Shown piece after piece: positions 1 to 5,974 of a DNA stretch of 6,759 bases. The notes under the pieces are model-generated. The model was not told the origin of the DNA and did no database searches. It saw nothing but the letters and a program-made list of their open reading frames with translations. The position numbers were made by a program, and so were the translations under genes. The stretch lies in assembly GCA_003542295.1 (NCBI GenBank), contig DPKX01000255.1, positions 15,310 through 22,068 on the forward strand, in the 5' to 3' direction. This DNA comes from Candidatus Atribacter hydrocarboniphilus. Its GTDB lineage: Bacteria; Atribacterota; Atribacteria; Atribacterales; Atribacteraceae. The first letter of the stretch is position 1; every line of letters starts with the position of its first letter.

Positions 1-248
1 TTCCTGAAAGCTTTTCGTTAAAAGATAAAAGAAGAATAATGAATTCTATCAAACAACGATTGAAAAATCGTTTTAATCTCTCGGTTATAGAAATAAATCC
101 TGACATTGCCTGGAATCAAGGCCAAATTGGTTTTGCCTGTGTCGGCGAAGACGAAATGACGGTAAAACATATGATCGATCAGATTGGTCGTTTCATAGAA
201 GATGACGGTCGATATGAAATAATTCAATTTAATATCCAAATCTATTGA
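1..248 (+). CDS. ylxP: DUF503 family protein YlxP, 5'-truncated by window edge
   Basis: This is the C-terminal part of a small YlxP/DUF503 protein. The first ATG in the frame is at 39, but the frame is open to the window edge. The codons from 3 to 38 read PESFSLKDKRRI, which is the conserved N-terminal family motif (P..SLK.KR), so the gene starts outside the window and ATG 39 is internal. About 81 residues are visible of a usual 90-95, so only about a dozen are missing. Also family-like are RLKNRFNLSVIEI just after the motif, the W/GxxGxA-type centre (WNQGQIGFACVG) and the acidic end. YlxP sits between infB and rbfA in many Firmicutes and has been proposed to act in ribosome maturation or RNA binding, but its molecular role is not established. 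It ends 38 bases before rbfA. The family call is firm; the function is open. Confidence 0.88.
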   Translation, partial: PESFSLKDKRRIMNSIKQRLKNRFNLSVIEINPDIAWNQGQIGFACVGEDEMTVKHMIDQIGRFIEDDGRYEIIQFNIQIY

Positions 249-271
249 CCATTCAAAATTGACAACTGTTG

Positions 272-280
272 AAAGGGGGT
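272..280 (+). promoter_or_regulatory. rbfA ribosome binding site
   Basis: AAAGGGGGT lies 7 bases (counted from the last G) before the ATG at 287. It decides the rbfA start: an in-frame TTG at 269 would place this site inside the gene and has no such site of its own. Confidence 0.75.
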
Positions 281-286
281 CTGGAA

Positions 287-640
287 ATGAAGAGTTATCG
301 ATCCCAACGTTTGGCTGAACTCATTAAAAGAGAAATTGCCACTATCGTTTTGTCCGAAGCGGCAGATCCACGTATAAAGAGAATGACCATTATCCATGTC
401 AATATTACTCCAGATTTAAAAATAGCCAGAATTTTCGTCACCTTCCCTGGAAATAAAAACGAAGTTGAAGAAAGTTTTCAGGCTTTGTTAAAAGCAAGTC
501 GATTTATTCGAAGTCATATCAGTCAAAATATTCGGATACGCTACATGCCAGAAATTGAATTTATATACGATACGAGCCTGGAAAAAGCTTATCAGGTTAT
601 AGACCTCATAAATCAAATAGGAAGAAAAAACGGGAGTTAA
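287..640 (+). CDS. rbfA: 30S ribosome-binding factor RbfA
   Basis: RbfA is a single KH-like domain protein that binds the immature 30S subunit near the 5' end of 16S rRNA (helix 1) and helps late maturation and cold adaptation. The 117 residues match the usual 110-130. Family signatures are the start RSQRLAELIKREIA (5-18), DPRI at 27-30, ITPDLKIARIFVT (40-52), and the end block RIRYMPEIEFIYD (83-95) followed by S97 and L98. I chose ATG 287 because of the AAAGGGGGT site; an upstream in-frame TTG at 269 would add six residues. The odd point is in the KH helix-kink-helix: the usual A-x-G (Ala-Ser-Gly in E. coli) reads A70-S71-R72 here, so the kink glycine is an arginine. The frame is intact and the rest is normal, so I expect a working protein. 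The stop overlaps the ribosome binding site of the next gene, which suggests coupled translation. Confidence 0.95.
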   Translation: MKSYRSQRLAELIKREIATIVLSEAADPRIKRMTIIHVNITPDLKIARIFVTFPGNKNEVEESFQALLKASRFIRSHISQNIRIRYMPEIEFIYDTSLEKAYQVIDLINQIGRKNGS

Positions 641-642
641 AA

Positions 643-1647
643 ATGGAAATACAACATTTGCTTCATACACTACCCCAGAAAAATCCCATCATCATCGCCT
701 CTCATCAGAATATCGATGGTGATGGTTTGGGATCGATGATATCACTGTATTTATTTCTCATTCAAAAAAAATTTAATCCAATAATGGTTTATGATAATAC
801 AATTCCTTATTTCTATCATTTTTTACCAAATTTAAAGGACATCTGCCCCCTTGCTCACCCTAAGCTGAAAGAAATCTCTGAAGATACCGTCTTTTTTGCC
901 GTTGACTGCTCCAATACTCAGCGACTGGGCCGACTGAATGAAATACGAGAAAAGTGTTCCTTGGTCGTTAACATTGATCATCATCCTGATAATTCCTCTT
1001 ACGGAACCATCAACTATATTGATCCTCACTGCCCGTCAACAACAATTCTTATCTACCAATTAGCTAAAAAAAATGAAGTGAAGTTAGATGTATCACTTTC
1101 CATGTCAATTCTCACTGGACTTATTACCGATACTGGTGGGTTTCAGTATGTAGAATTAAATCAGCAGCTTCTTGCCATTTTAGAAGATCTCATCAATCAT
1201 GGGGCTTCGGTCGCAATGATTACACGTTATGCCTTTAAAAGTCGGCGATATTCAGCGTTGAAATTATTAGGAATAGCCTTGAATCATTTTGTTTACGATT
1301 ATCAGTTTCGCTTTGGAATAACCTATCTTCTCCGAAGTGATTTTGAACTTTGTGGAGCCTCGGAAGAAGATACTGAAGGAATTGTCGATTACGGACTCTA
1401 TGTTCCTGGATCTCTCATATCAGTATTTATTCGGGAAATTGACAATCAAACTTTTAAAGTTAGCCTCCGTTCCCAAGACGAAACCAACATTCTTCCTATT
1501 GCCCATGCATTTGGTGGAGGAGGGCATTTAAAAGCAGCTGGTTTTAAAATTCAAGGAGATTTTAAAACAGTTTACCAAAATCTGAAAGAACATATTCAGG
1601 GGTACCTTTCTTCCCAATCGGGTACACCCCATTCTTTGTCTGTATAA
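643..1647 (+). CDS. nrnA: DHH-family phosphoesterase, NrnA-like oligoribonuclease / pAp phosphatase
   Basis: This is a cytoplasmic DHH/DHHA1 phosphoesterase of the NrnA type. Characterised members degrade 2-5 nt RNAs from an end and dephosphorylate pAp, using two Mn ions. The 334 residues fit the family (310-340). The DHH domain carries the first metal motif (H21, D25, D27, GS at 30-31), D88, the DHH triad D112-H113-H114 and D163 in LITDTGGF. A linker leads to the DHHA1 domain with GGGGH at 291-295 and AAGF at 298-301, the substrate-binding loop. All metal ligands are present. Differences: the first motif reads NIDGDGLGS instead of the common PDGDAxGS, and the usual Glu in the SxxE helix motif after the DHH is Ile135. 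GGGAG at 632-636, overlapping the end of rbfA, is a good ribosome binding site 6 bases from ATG 643. The position between rbfA and truB is typical of Clostridia and relatives. Related DHH enzymes (GdpP, RecJ) lack this two-domain size or order. The exact substrate is inferred. Confidence 0.9.
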   Translation: MEIQHLLHTLPQKNPIIIASHQNIDGDGLGSMISLYLFLIQKKFNPIMVYDNTIPYFYHFLPNLKDICPLAHPKLKEISEDTVFFAVDCSNTQRLGRLNEIREKCSLVVNIDHHPDNSSYGTINYIDPHCPSTTILIYQLAKKNEVKLDVSLSMSILTGLITDTGGFQYVELNQQLLAILEDLINHGASVAMITRYAFKSRRYSALKLLGIALNHFVYDYQFRFGITYLLRSDFELCGASEEDTEGIVDYGLYVPGSLISVFIREIDNQTFKVSLRSQDETNILPIAHAFGGGGHLKAAGFKIQGDFKTVYQNLKEHIQGYLSSQSGTPHSLSV

Positions 1648-1651
1648 AAAC

Positions 1652-2557
1652 ATGATTGGTGGAATTATCCTTGCATATAAACCGGTGGGAGTCGTTTCCC
1701 ACCGGGTGGTAGAAACCATCCGTAAGGTACTTGGAGTAAAAGTCGGCCATGCCGGAACTTTAGACCCATTTGCTCGAGGTCTCCTTCTCATTTGTTGGGG
1801 GAAAGCAACCCGTTTCACTTCTTTTTTTCAAGATCTTCCCAAAACCTATCGGGCTTGGATGCGTTTTGGTATCTCTACCGATTCCTTTGATGTCTTCGGA
1901 CAAATTAAAAATTTCTCTCTTCAAACATTTACAACCGACAATATTGAAAAAGCTATTATGCCTTTTCAAGGAACAAGACAGCAAGTCATTCCTCTTTTTT
2001 CAGCAACTAAATACCAAGGGCATCGGTTGTATAAGTATGCTCGCCAAGGCAAATCAGTCCCCGAATTGAAAAAGGAGATTACTATTCACCAGCTTCAAAT
2101 CATCAATATCCAATCTGGTTCATTTCCTCAAGCAGAAATTCTATTATCTTGTTCGTCTGGTACCTATATTCGAAGTATTGCTCATGAAATTGGAGAAGAG
2201 CTGGGTATAGGTGGATATGTGTATAGTTTACGTCGGGAAAACATTGGTAGTTTCTCCTGGACTGATAGTTTGGTGGTCTCTGGTGTTTCTCTTCAACCGG
2301 ATATGCTGATCCAAAGGTCTATTCCTGTTGATCAAGCTTTATACTGGATACCATCAATCTCTGTTCCAAAAGAGGAGGGGATAAGACTCCTTCAAGGGGG
2401 TTCAATCAATTGGCCTGATTCTCTATCATTGGAAATGAATCCTTGGGTAAAAATATATTCACAAAATCTTTTTTTAGGCATGGCTCGTATTAATCAAAAA
2501 AAACGGCTTCTTCATCCCGAAATTATCGTCGAAGAAAGGAATCGATATGCTATCTAA
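1652..2557 (+). CDS. truB: tRNA pseudouridine(55) synthase TruB
   Basis: TruB converts U55 of the tRNA T-loop to pseudouridine. The 301 residues are of normal length. The protein begins with the family opening, KPVGVVSH at 10-17, then GHAGTLDPFARGLL (32-45) with catalytic Asp38. Next are KTYRAW with Y66 (the conserved stacking Tyr), TDSFD at 76-80, the block IPLFSATKYQGHRLYKYAR that corresponds to the 'IPPxxSAxKxxGxxxYxxAR' motif, and SGTYIRS with Arg174. The last ~70 residues are the divergent C-terminal RNA-binding (PUA-like) region. The ATG lies 4 bases after the nrnA stop. No Shine-Dalgarno-like purine run is seen in the 20 bases before it (TTTGTCTGTATAAAAAC), so translation probably depends on reinitiation by ribosomes finishing nrnA. 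A perfect 9-bp hairpin lies 30 bases inside the gene. The last 11 bases overlap ribF. Identification is firm. Confidence 0.96.
   Translation: MIGGIILAYKPVGVVSHRVVETIRKVLGVKVGHAGTLDPFARGLLLICWGKATRFTSFFQDLPKTYRAWMRFGISTDSFDVFGQIKNFSLQTFTTDNIEKAIMPFQGTRQQVIPLFSATKYQGHRLYKYARQGKSVPELKKEITIHQLQIINIQSGSFPQAEILLSCSSGTYIRSIAHEIGEELGIGGYVYSLRRENIGSFSWTDSLVVSGVSLQPDMLIQRSIPVDQALYWIPSISVPKEEGIRLLQGGSINWPDSLSLEMNPWVKIYSQNLFLGMARINQKKRLLHPEIIVEERNRYAI
1682..1705 (+). other. perfect 9-bp inverted repeat (RNA hairpin) near the 5' end of truB
   Basis: CCGGTGGGA (1682-1690), a 6-base loop GTCGTT, then TCCCACCGG (1697-1705): every base of the two arms pairs. It is much richer in GC than its surroundings and starts 30 bases after the truB ATG, within codons 11-18. 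No T-run follows, so it is not a rho-independent terminator. It could affect ribosome loading or RNA processing, or be an accident of coding for the KPxGxxS motif; the sequence shows only the pairing potential. Confidence 0.6.
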
Positions 2558-3485
2558 AAGTTATCCAAAAGATTACCTTGAATCTGTTGTTGCACTTGGC
2601 TTTTTTGATGGTATTCACTTAGGTCATCAAGCCGTTTTGGATCGGGCTGCTACCATTGCCGCAGAAAAAGAGAAACCACTACGAATTATAACTTTTTATC
2701 CCCATCCACGAAATTCTATTGGGCATAGCCATACCATAAAATATATAACCACCTATATCGAGAAATACCAGCGTCTTCAAAGCTTCTACCCGGGATGTGA
2801 GATTTATTTTCTCCGGTTTAACCGACAGCTTCGTCATACACCACCTGAACGTTTTCTCGATTTGATCAATCATTGGTTTAAACCAATAGCGGTGATAACT
2901 GGTGAAAATTTTCGATTTGGGTATAGAACCCAAGGAGATCAATTGTTTCTTCAAAATTTTTTTAAAAAAAGAGGGGTTGAAACTGCCATCATTCCATCAA
3001 TATCTCTTGACGGAGCAGTTCTATCCAGTACCATGATTCGCCAACTCATTGAAAAGGGTGATATAAAAAAAGTAAATATGGTTTTGGGATATCCTTTTTC
3101 CATCCGGGGCCGAGTTGTAAAAGGAAAACAAATTGGAAGTCAAATTGGTTTCCCAACTGCCAATCTTTTTCCGGTTTCTTCAAAAATTATGCCTCCTCAT
3201 GGTGTATACTTCGGTTACATGAACTGGAAAAGGGTAGAATATCCAGCTTTGATTTATATTGGAACCAAACCAACCGTCAGTCAAAATCAAAGGAGGGTTG
3301 TTGAAGTTCACATTGACCACCATATTCGTCAATCTCTTTATCAAGAAAGAATTACGGTTCAACTTCAGCAATTTTGGCGCTTAGAAAAACATTTTCCAAC
3401 TATCGAGGATCTGAGAGAACAAATAACCGTAGATCAAGCCGCTTTTAACGCGTATTTACAGCATACTCAGGGTATGATAAACTAA
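2547..3485 (+). CDS. ribF: bifunctional riboflavin kinase / FAD synthetase RibF
   Basis: RibF phosphorylates riboflavin to FMN and adenylates FMN to FAD. The 312 residues match the usual 305-315. The N-terminal FAD synthetase half has the nucleotidyltransferase motif GFFDGIHLGH (18-27, with H24 and H27), GENFRFGY, and SSTMIR (160-165) followed by the family's L..GDI. The C-terminal riboflavin kinase half has GRVVKGKQIG and GFPTAN (201-206, the ATP/Mg loop), PPHGVY, IGTKPT and the VEVHI segment with catalytic-type Glu253. Two positions depart from the common pattern: Ser198 stands where GR.LGFPTAN has Arg, and SLYQ replaces the usual DLYG after Glu253. AAAGGA at 2535-2540, inside the truB end, is a ribosome binding site 6 bases before ATG 2547, and the two genes overlap by 11 bases, so they are probably translationally coupled. 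No FMN riboswitch is seen. The family call is firm; both activities are inferred from motifs. Confidence 0.95.
   Translation: MLSKSYPKDYLESVVALGFFDGIHLGHQAVLDRAATIAAEKEKPLRIITFYPHPRNSIGHSHTIKYITTYIEKYQRLQSFYPGCEIYFLRFNRQLRHTPPERFLDLINHWFKPIAVITGENFRFGYRTQGDQLFLQNFFKKRGVETAIIPSISLDGAVLSSTMIRQLIEKGDIKKVNMVLGYPFSIRGRVVKGKQIGSQIGFPTANLFPVSSKIMPPHGVYFGYMNWKRVEYPALIYIGTKPTVSQNQRRVVEVHIDHHIRQSLYQERITVQLQQFWRLEKHFPTIEDLREQITVDQAAFNAYLQHTQGMIN
3455..3483 (+). promoter_or_regulatory. candidate sigma-70-type promoter for rpsO-pnp
   Basis: TTTACA (3455-3460, five of six to TTGACA) is followed after exactly 17 bases by TAAACT (3478-3483, four of six to TATAAT). A TG one base upstream (3475-3476) makes an extended -10 element. 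The predicted start near 3490 would give a 30-odd base leader to rpsO. The elements lie in the last ribF codons. rpsO commonly has its own promoter in other bacteria, which makes the placement sensible, but AT-rich DNA gives such matches by chance. Confidence 0.42.
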
Positions 3486-3505
3486 ACATCGAACGTATAG
3501 AAATC

Positions 3506-3512
3506 GGAGGTG
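3506..3512 (+). promoter_or_regulatory. rpsO ribosome binding site, fixing a TTG start
   Basis: GGAGGTG is a near-perfect match to the anti-Shine-Dalgarno end of 16S rRNA and is the strongest such site before any gene here. It lies 9 bases before TTG 3522. No ATG or GTG lies in the rpsO frame between this site and the conserved protein start, so TTG is the initiation codon. Confidence 0.85.
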
Positions 3513-3521
3513 TAATATCAA

Positions 3522-3791
3522 TTGGCTCTTACTAAAGAAAAGAAAAATGAGCTCATAGAACAATTTAAAAATCACGATGGAGATACTGGTTCTCCAGAAG
3601 TTCAGATTGCTTTGCTGACAGAAAGGATTCGTGAACTAACCGAGCACTTAAAAATCCACACCAAAGACTTTCATTCCCGTCGAGGTCTTTTTATGATGGT
3701 GGGTCAACGCCGTAGACTATTGAACTACTTAAAAAAGTACCACGTTGACCGTTATTATTCAATTTTAGAAAAGTTATCATTGCGAAAGTAA
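3522..3791 (+). CDS. rpsO: 30S ribosomal protein S15
   Basis: S15 is a primary binding protein of the 16S rRNA central domain; it binds the helix 20-21-22 junction and helps form an intersubunit bridge. The 89 residues are exactly the family length. The start [24 protein letters not shown] (21-36), H42, [11 protein letters not shown] (46-56, with D49 and S52, the rRNA-contacting residues) and [12 protein letters not shown] in the C-terminal helix are all present. Initiation is at TTG, with GGAGGTG 9 bases upstream. It is followed after 7 bases by pnp, the rpsO-pnp pairing conserved across most bacteria. In E. coli S15 represses its own translation through a leader pseudoknot. The 36-base leader here is short and I see no clear equivalent, though the TTG start and strong site leave room for control. 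Identification is certain. Confidence 0.98.
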   Translation: MALTKEKKNELIEQFKNHDGDTGSPEVQIALLTERIRELTEHLKIHTKDFHSRRGLFMMVGQRRRLLNYLKKYHVDRYYSILEKLSLRK

Positions 3792-3799
3792 GAGGAAGG
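3791..3799 (+). promoter_or_regulatory. pnp ribosome binding site, with adjacent GTG and TTG start candidates
   Basis: AGAGGAAGG runs from the last base of the rpsO stop codon to the G of a GTG at 3799. The GTG is directly followed by TTG at 3802. The AGAGGA core is 2 bases from GTG but 5 bases from TTG, so spacing favours TTG (717 residues) over GTG (718). Confidence 0.6.
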
Positions 3800-5955
3800 T
3801 GTTGAAAATAAACAGAACCGAAATTGAGTTTGGTGAAAACAATTGTATTATTGAAACCGGGAAGGTCGCCAAACAGGCTGGTGGAGCGGTGATGGTTCGT
3901 TACGGAGATACGGAAGTTTTAGTAACCGCAACTGCGTCCGAAGAACCACGGGAAGATATTGACTTTACCCCCCTTTTAGTCGATTATGAAGAACGCTTCT
4001 ATGCTGCTGGAAAAATTCCAGGTGGATTTATTAAACGGGAAGGAAGACCAAGAAGCGATGCCATTCTGAACGGGCGTTTGATCGATCGATCGATCCGACC
4101 ACTTTTTCCTGAATTTTATCGAAATGATATTCAAGTTGTTACAACTGTCCTTTCGGTAGATGAAAAAAATACTCCGGAAGTGCTTGGTTTGTTAGGTGCT
4201 TCCTTGGCTTTGGGAATTTCAGAAATACCCTTTGAAGGACCAATCGGTGCTTGTCGAATCGGCTTGCTGGATAAAGATAATTTTATAATTAATCCCAGCT
4301 TGGAACAACTTGTTTCCAGCCGTTTGGATATGGTCATTGCTGGTTCGGAAGAAGGAATTACCATGATCGAAGCTGGAGCGAAAGAAGTTTCGGAAGCAGA
4401 CATCACTCAAGCCTTGAGAATTGGTTATGAATTTATTCTCAAAACCATTCAGACCCAGAAAGCAATCATATCTCAATGGGGAAAATCGAAAAAAGAATTC
4501 GAAATCCCCGCCTATTTTTCCGAAATCGAAGATTGGATCCGAAATAATTATCATTTAAAAATTGCCGACAAAATTGCCGTTTTTGATAAATCTGAACGTC
4601 AAAAAACCATCAATCTGCTTTATAAACAAGCAGTTGAAGAAGCCACTCCAGCCTTTGAGAATCTCCAAGGGTTTGCATTACTTTGGGAAAAAATTGTCAA
4701 AGAAAGCATCCAGGACCTTCTCTTTAAGAGTGGGTTAAGACAGGATGGCAGGCGTCCAAATGAAATTCGACCGATTGAATGTGAAGTAGGGATTTTACCC
4801 CGAACACACGGATCAGCTCTTTTTACCCGAGGGCAAACCCAAGCTATGGCCATTACTACTTTAGGAGCGACCAGTGAAGGCCAGAAGGTTGATGGTCTGC
4901 AGGACGAAGAAGCTCGGCGGTTTATGCTCCACTACAATTTTCCACCCTTTAGTACCGGTGAAGTGAGACCGATGAGAGGTCCAGGACGCCGGGAAATCGG
5001 ACATGGAGCTCTGGCTGAAAGAGCACTGGAATATTTTATCCCACCTGAATCGGAGTTTCCTTATGCAATACGGATTGTTTCTGAAATTCTCGAATCGAAT
5101 GGCTCATCGTCGATGGCGACCGTTTGTGGAGGAAGTCTTTCGTTGATGGATGCTGGTGTACCGATTCGATCAGCCTGTGCTGGTCTGTCGATAGGCTTAA
5201 TGAGAAATCAAGAAACCAATATTCTATTGAGAGATATTCTTGGTTCTGAAGATCATTATGGTGAGATGGATTTTAAGGTGGCTGGTAGCCGACAAGGAAT
5301 CACTGCTATCCAACTCGATGTAAAAAATCGAGGACTGAGCTGGGAGCTTTTAAGCCAAGCACTTGAAGAAGCCAAATCTGGACGGAATCATATTCTGGAG
5401 ATCATGGATCAAGCTATTCATGCACCGCGTGAAATCCTTTCTCCTTATGCCCCGAAAATCGGTATCATCGAAATTAATCCAGACCGAATCGGTTCGGTTA
5501 TCGGACCAGGTGGAAAAATTATTAAAAAAATTGTCGACGAAACTGGAGCGATTATAGACATTCAAGATGATGGAAAGATAATCATTTTCTCCCGTAACGA
5601 AGAGGGGAAAGTTAAAGCAGTTGAAATGATTAAAAACATTACTCAAGAAGTCGAAATTGGAAAAACCTATTTGGGACGAGTGACCAAAACCACTGATTTT
5701 GGAGCCTTCGTTGAAATTTTTCCAGGAAGGGAAGGGCTCGTTCATATTTCTCAATTGGCTCGGGAACGGGTTCGAAAAACCGAAGACGTGGTTAAAACTG
5801 GTGATGATATCTTAGTCAAAGTTATCGGTATCGACTCTTTTGGGAAGGTGTCTCTCAGCCATAAGGATACGCTATCTGACTCTCCCGTTCCCTCAAAAGA
5901 CATCCAGCGCTCCAGAGAAAAACCTCGCTTTCACTCGAAAAGAGATAAAGATTAG
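3799..5955 (+). CDS. pnp: polyribonucleotide nucleotidyltransferase (PNPase)
   Basis: PNPase is a trimeric 3'-5' phosphorolytic exoribonuclease that releases nucleoside diphosphates; it acts in mRNA turnover and RNA quality control. The 718 residues (717 if TTG 3802 is used) show the full domain order. The first RNase PH-like domain has RFYAAGKIPGG (66-76) and KREGRP (79-84). A helical linker covers roughly 240-310. The catalytic second RNase PH domain begins at GLRQDGRR (312-319) and has R397-R398, SSS at 436-438, and the metal/catalytic set D485, D491, K493 that matches E. coli D486, D492, K494. Then come a KH domain with GPGG (569-572), an S1 domain from about 620 to 692, and a charged 26-residue tail. 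Two small changes are seen: DRSIRPLF at 96-103 where most have DRPIRPLF, and GEMDFK where most have GDMDFK. Neither touches the metal ligands. It should be active and is probably cotranscribed with rpsO. Confidence 0.98.
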   Translation: MLKINRTEIEFGENNCIIETGKVAKQAGGAVMVRYGDTEVLVTATASEEPREDIDFTPLLVDYEERFYAAGKIPGGFIKREGRPRSDAILNGRLIDRSIRPLFPEFYRNDIQVVTTVLSVDEKNTPEVLGLLGASLALGISEIPFEGPIGACRIGLLDKDNFIINPSLEQLVSSRLDMVIAGSEEGITMIEAGAKEVSEADITQALRIGYEFILKTIQTQKAIISQWGKSKKEFEIPAYFSEIEDWIRNNYHLKIADKIAVFDKSERQKTINLLYKQAVEEATPAFENLQGFALLWEKIVKESIQDLLFKSGLRQDGRRPNEIRPIECEVGILPRTHGSALFTRGQTQAMAITTLGATSEGQKVDGLQDEEARRFMLHYNFPPFSTGEVRPMRGPGRREIGHGALAERALEYFIPPESEFPYAIRIVSEILESNGSSSMATVCGGSLSLMDAGVPIRSACAGLSIGLMRNQETNILLRDILGSEDHYGEMDFKVAGSRQGITAIQLDVKNRGLSWELLSQALEEAKSGRNHILEIMDQAIHAPREILSPYAPKIGIIEINPDRIGSVIGPGGKIIKKIVDETGAIIDIQDDGKIIIFSRNEEGKVKAVEMIKNITQEVEIGKTYLGRVTKTTDFGAFVEIFPGREGLVHISQLARERVRKTEDVVKTGDDILVKVIGIDSFGKVSLSHKDTLSDSPVPSKDIQRSREKPRFHSKRDKD
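4080..4095 (+). repeat. GATC x4 tandem inside pnp
   Basis: Sixteen bases are four perfect GATC copies, a self-complementary tract in which each unit is a potential Dam/Sau3AI-type site. It encodes the I-D-R-S-I part of the PNPase RLIDRxIRP motif. The frame is intact. Confidence 0.7.
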
Positions 5956-5974
5956 AAAGATTGAGTAAATAGTT

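Noticed and set aside
259..287. Perfect TTGACA (259-264) upstream of rbfA as a promoter -35
   Set aside because: No TATAAT-like hexamer lies 16-18 bases downstream; that position falls on TGGAAA and the rbfA start codon.
1599..1640. GGGGT (1599-1603) pairing with ACCCC (1626-1630) as a terminator at the end of nrnA
   Set aside because: Only five pairs with a 22-base loop, and no continuous T-run follows; truB starts at once downstream.
3289..3381. Internal AAAGGAGG followed by TTG in ribF as the start of a small gene
   Set aside because: The out-of-frame reading from TTG 3301 runs only 27 codons to a stop, has no recognisable features, and lies inside the conserved riboflavin kinase domain.
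4131..4853. Open frames of 77-111 codons on the minus strand across pnp
   Set aside because: They lie opposite conserved PNPase codons, have low-complexity Ser/Phe-rich translations, and no ribosome binding sites or family motifs.
5491..5507. Short hairpin GGTTCG/CGGACC in the KH-domain coding region of pnp
   Set aside because: Six pairs including a G-U in conserved coding sequence (around the GPGG loop) are expected by chance in a gene this long.
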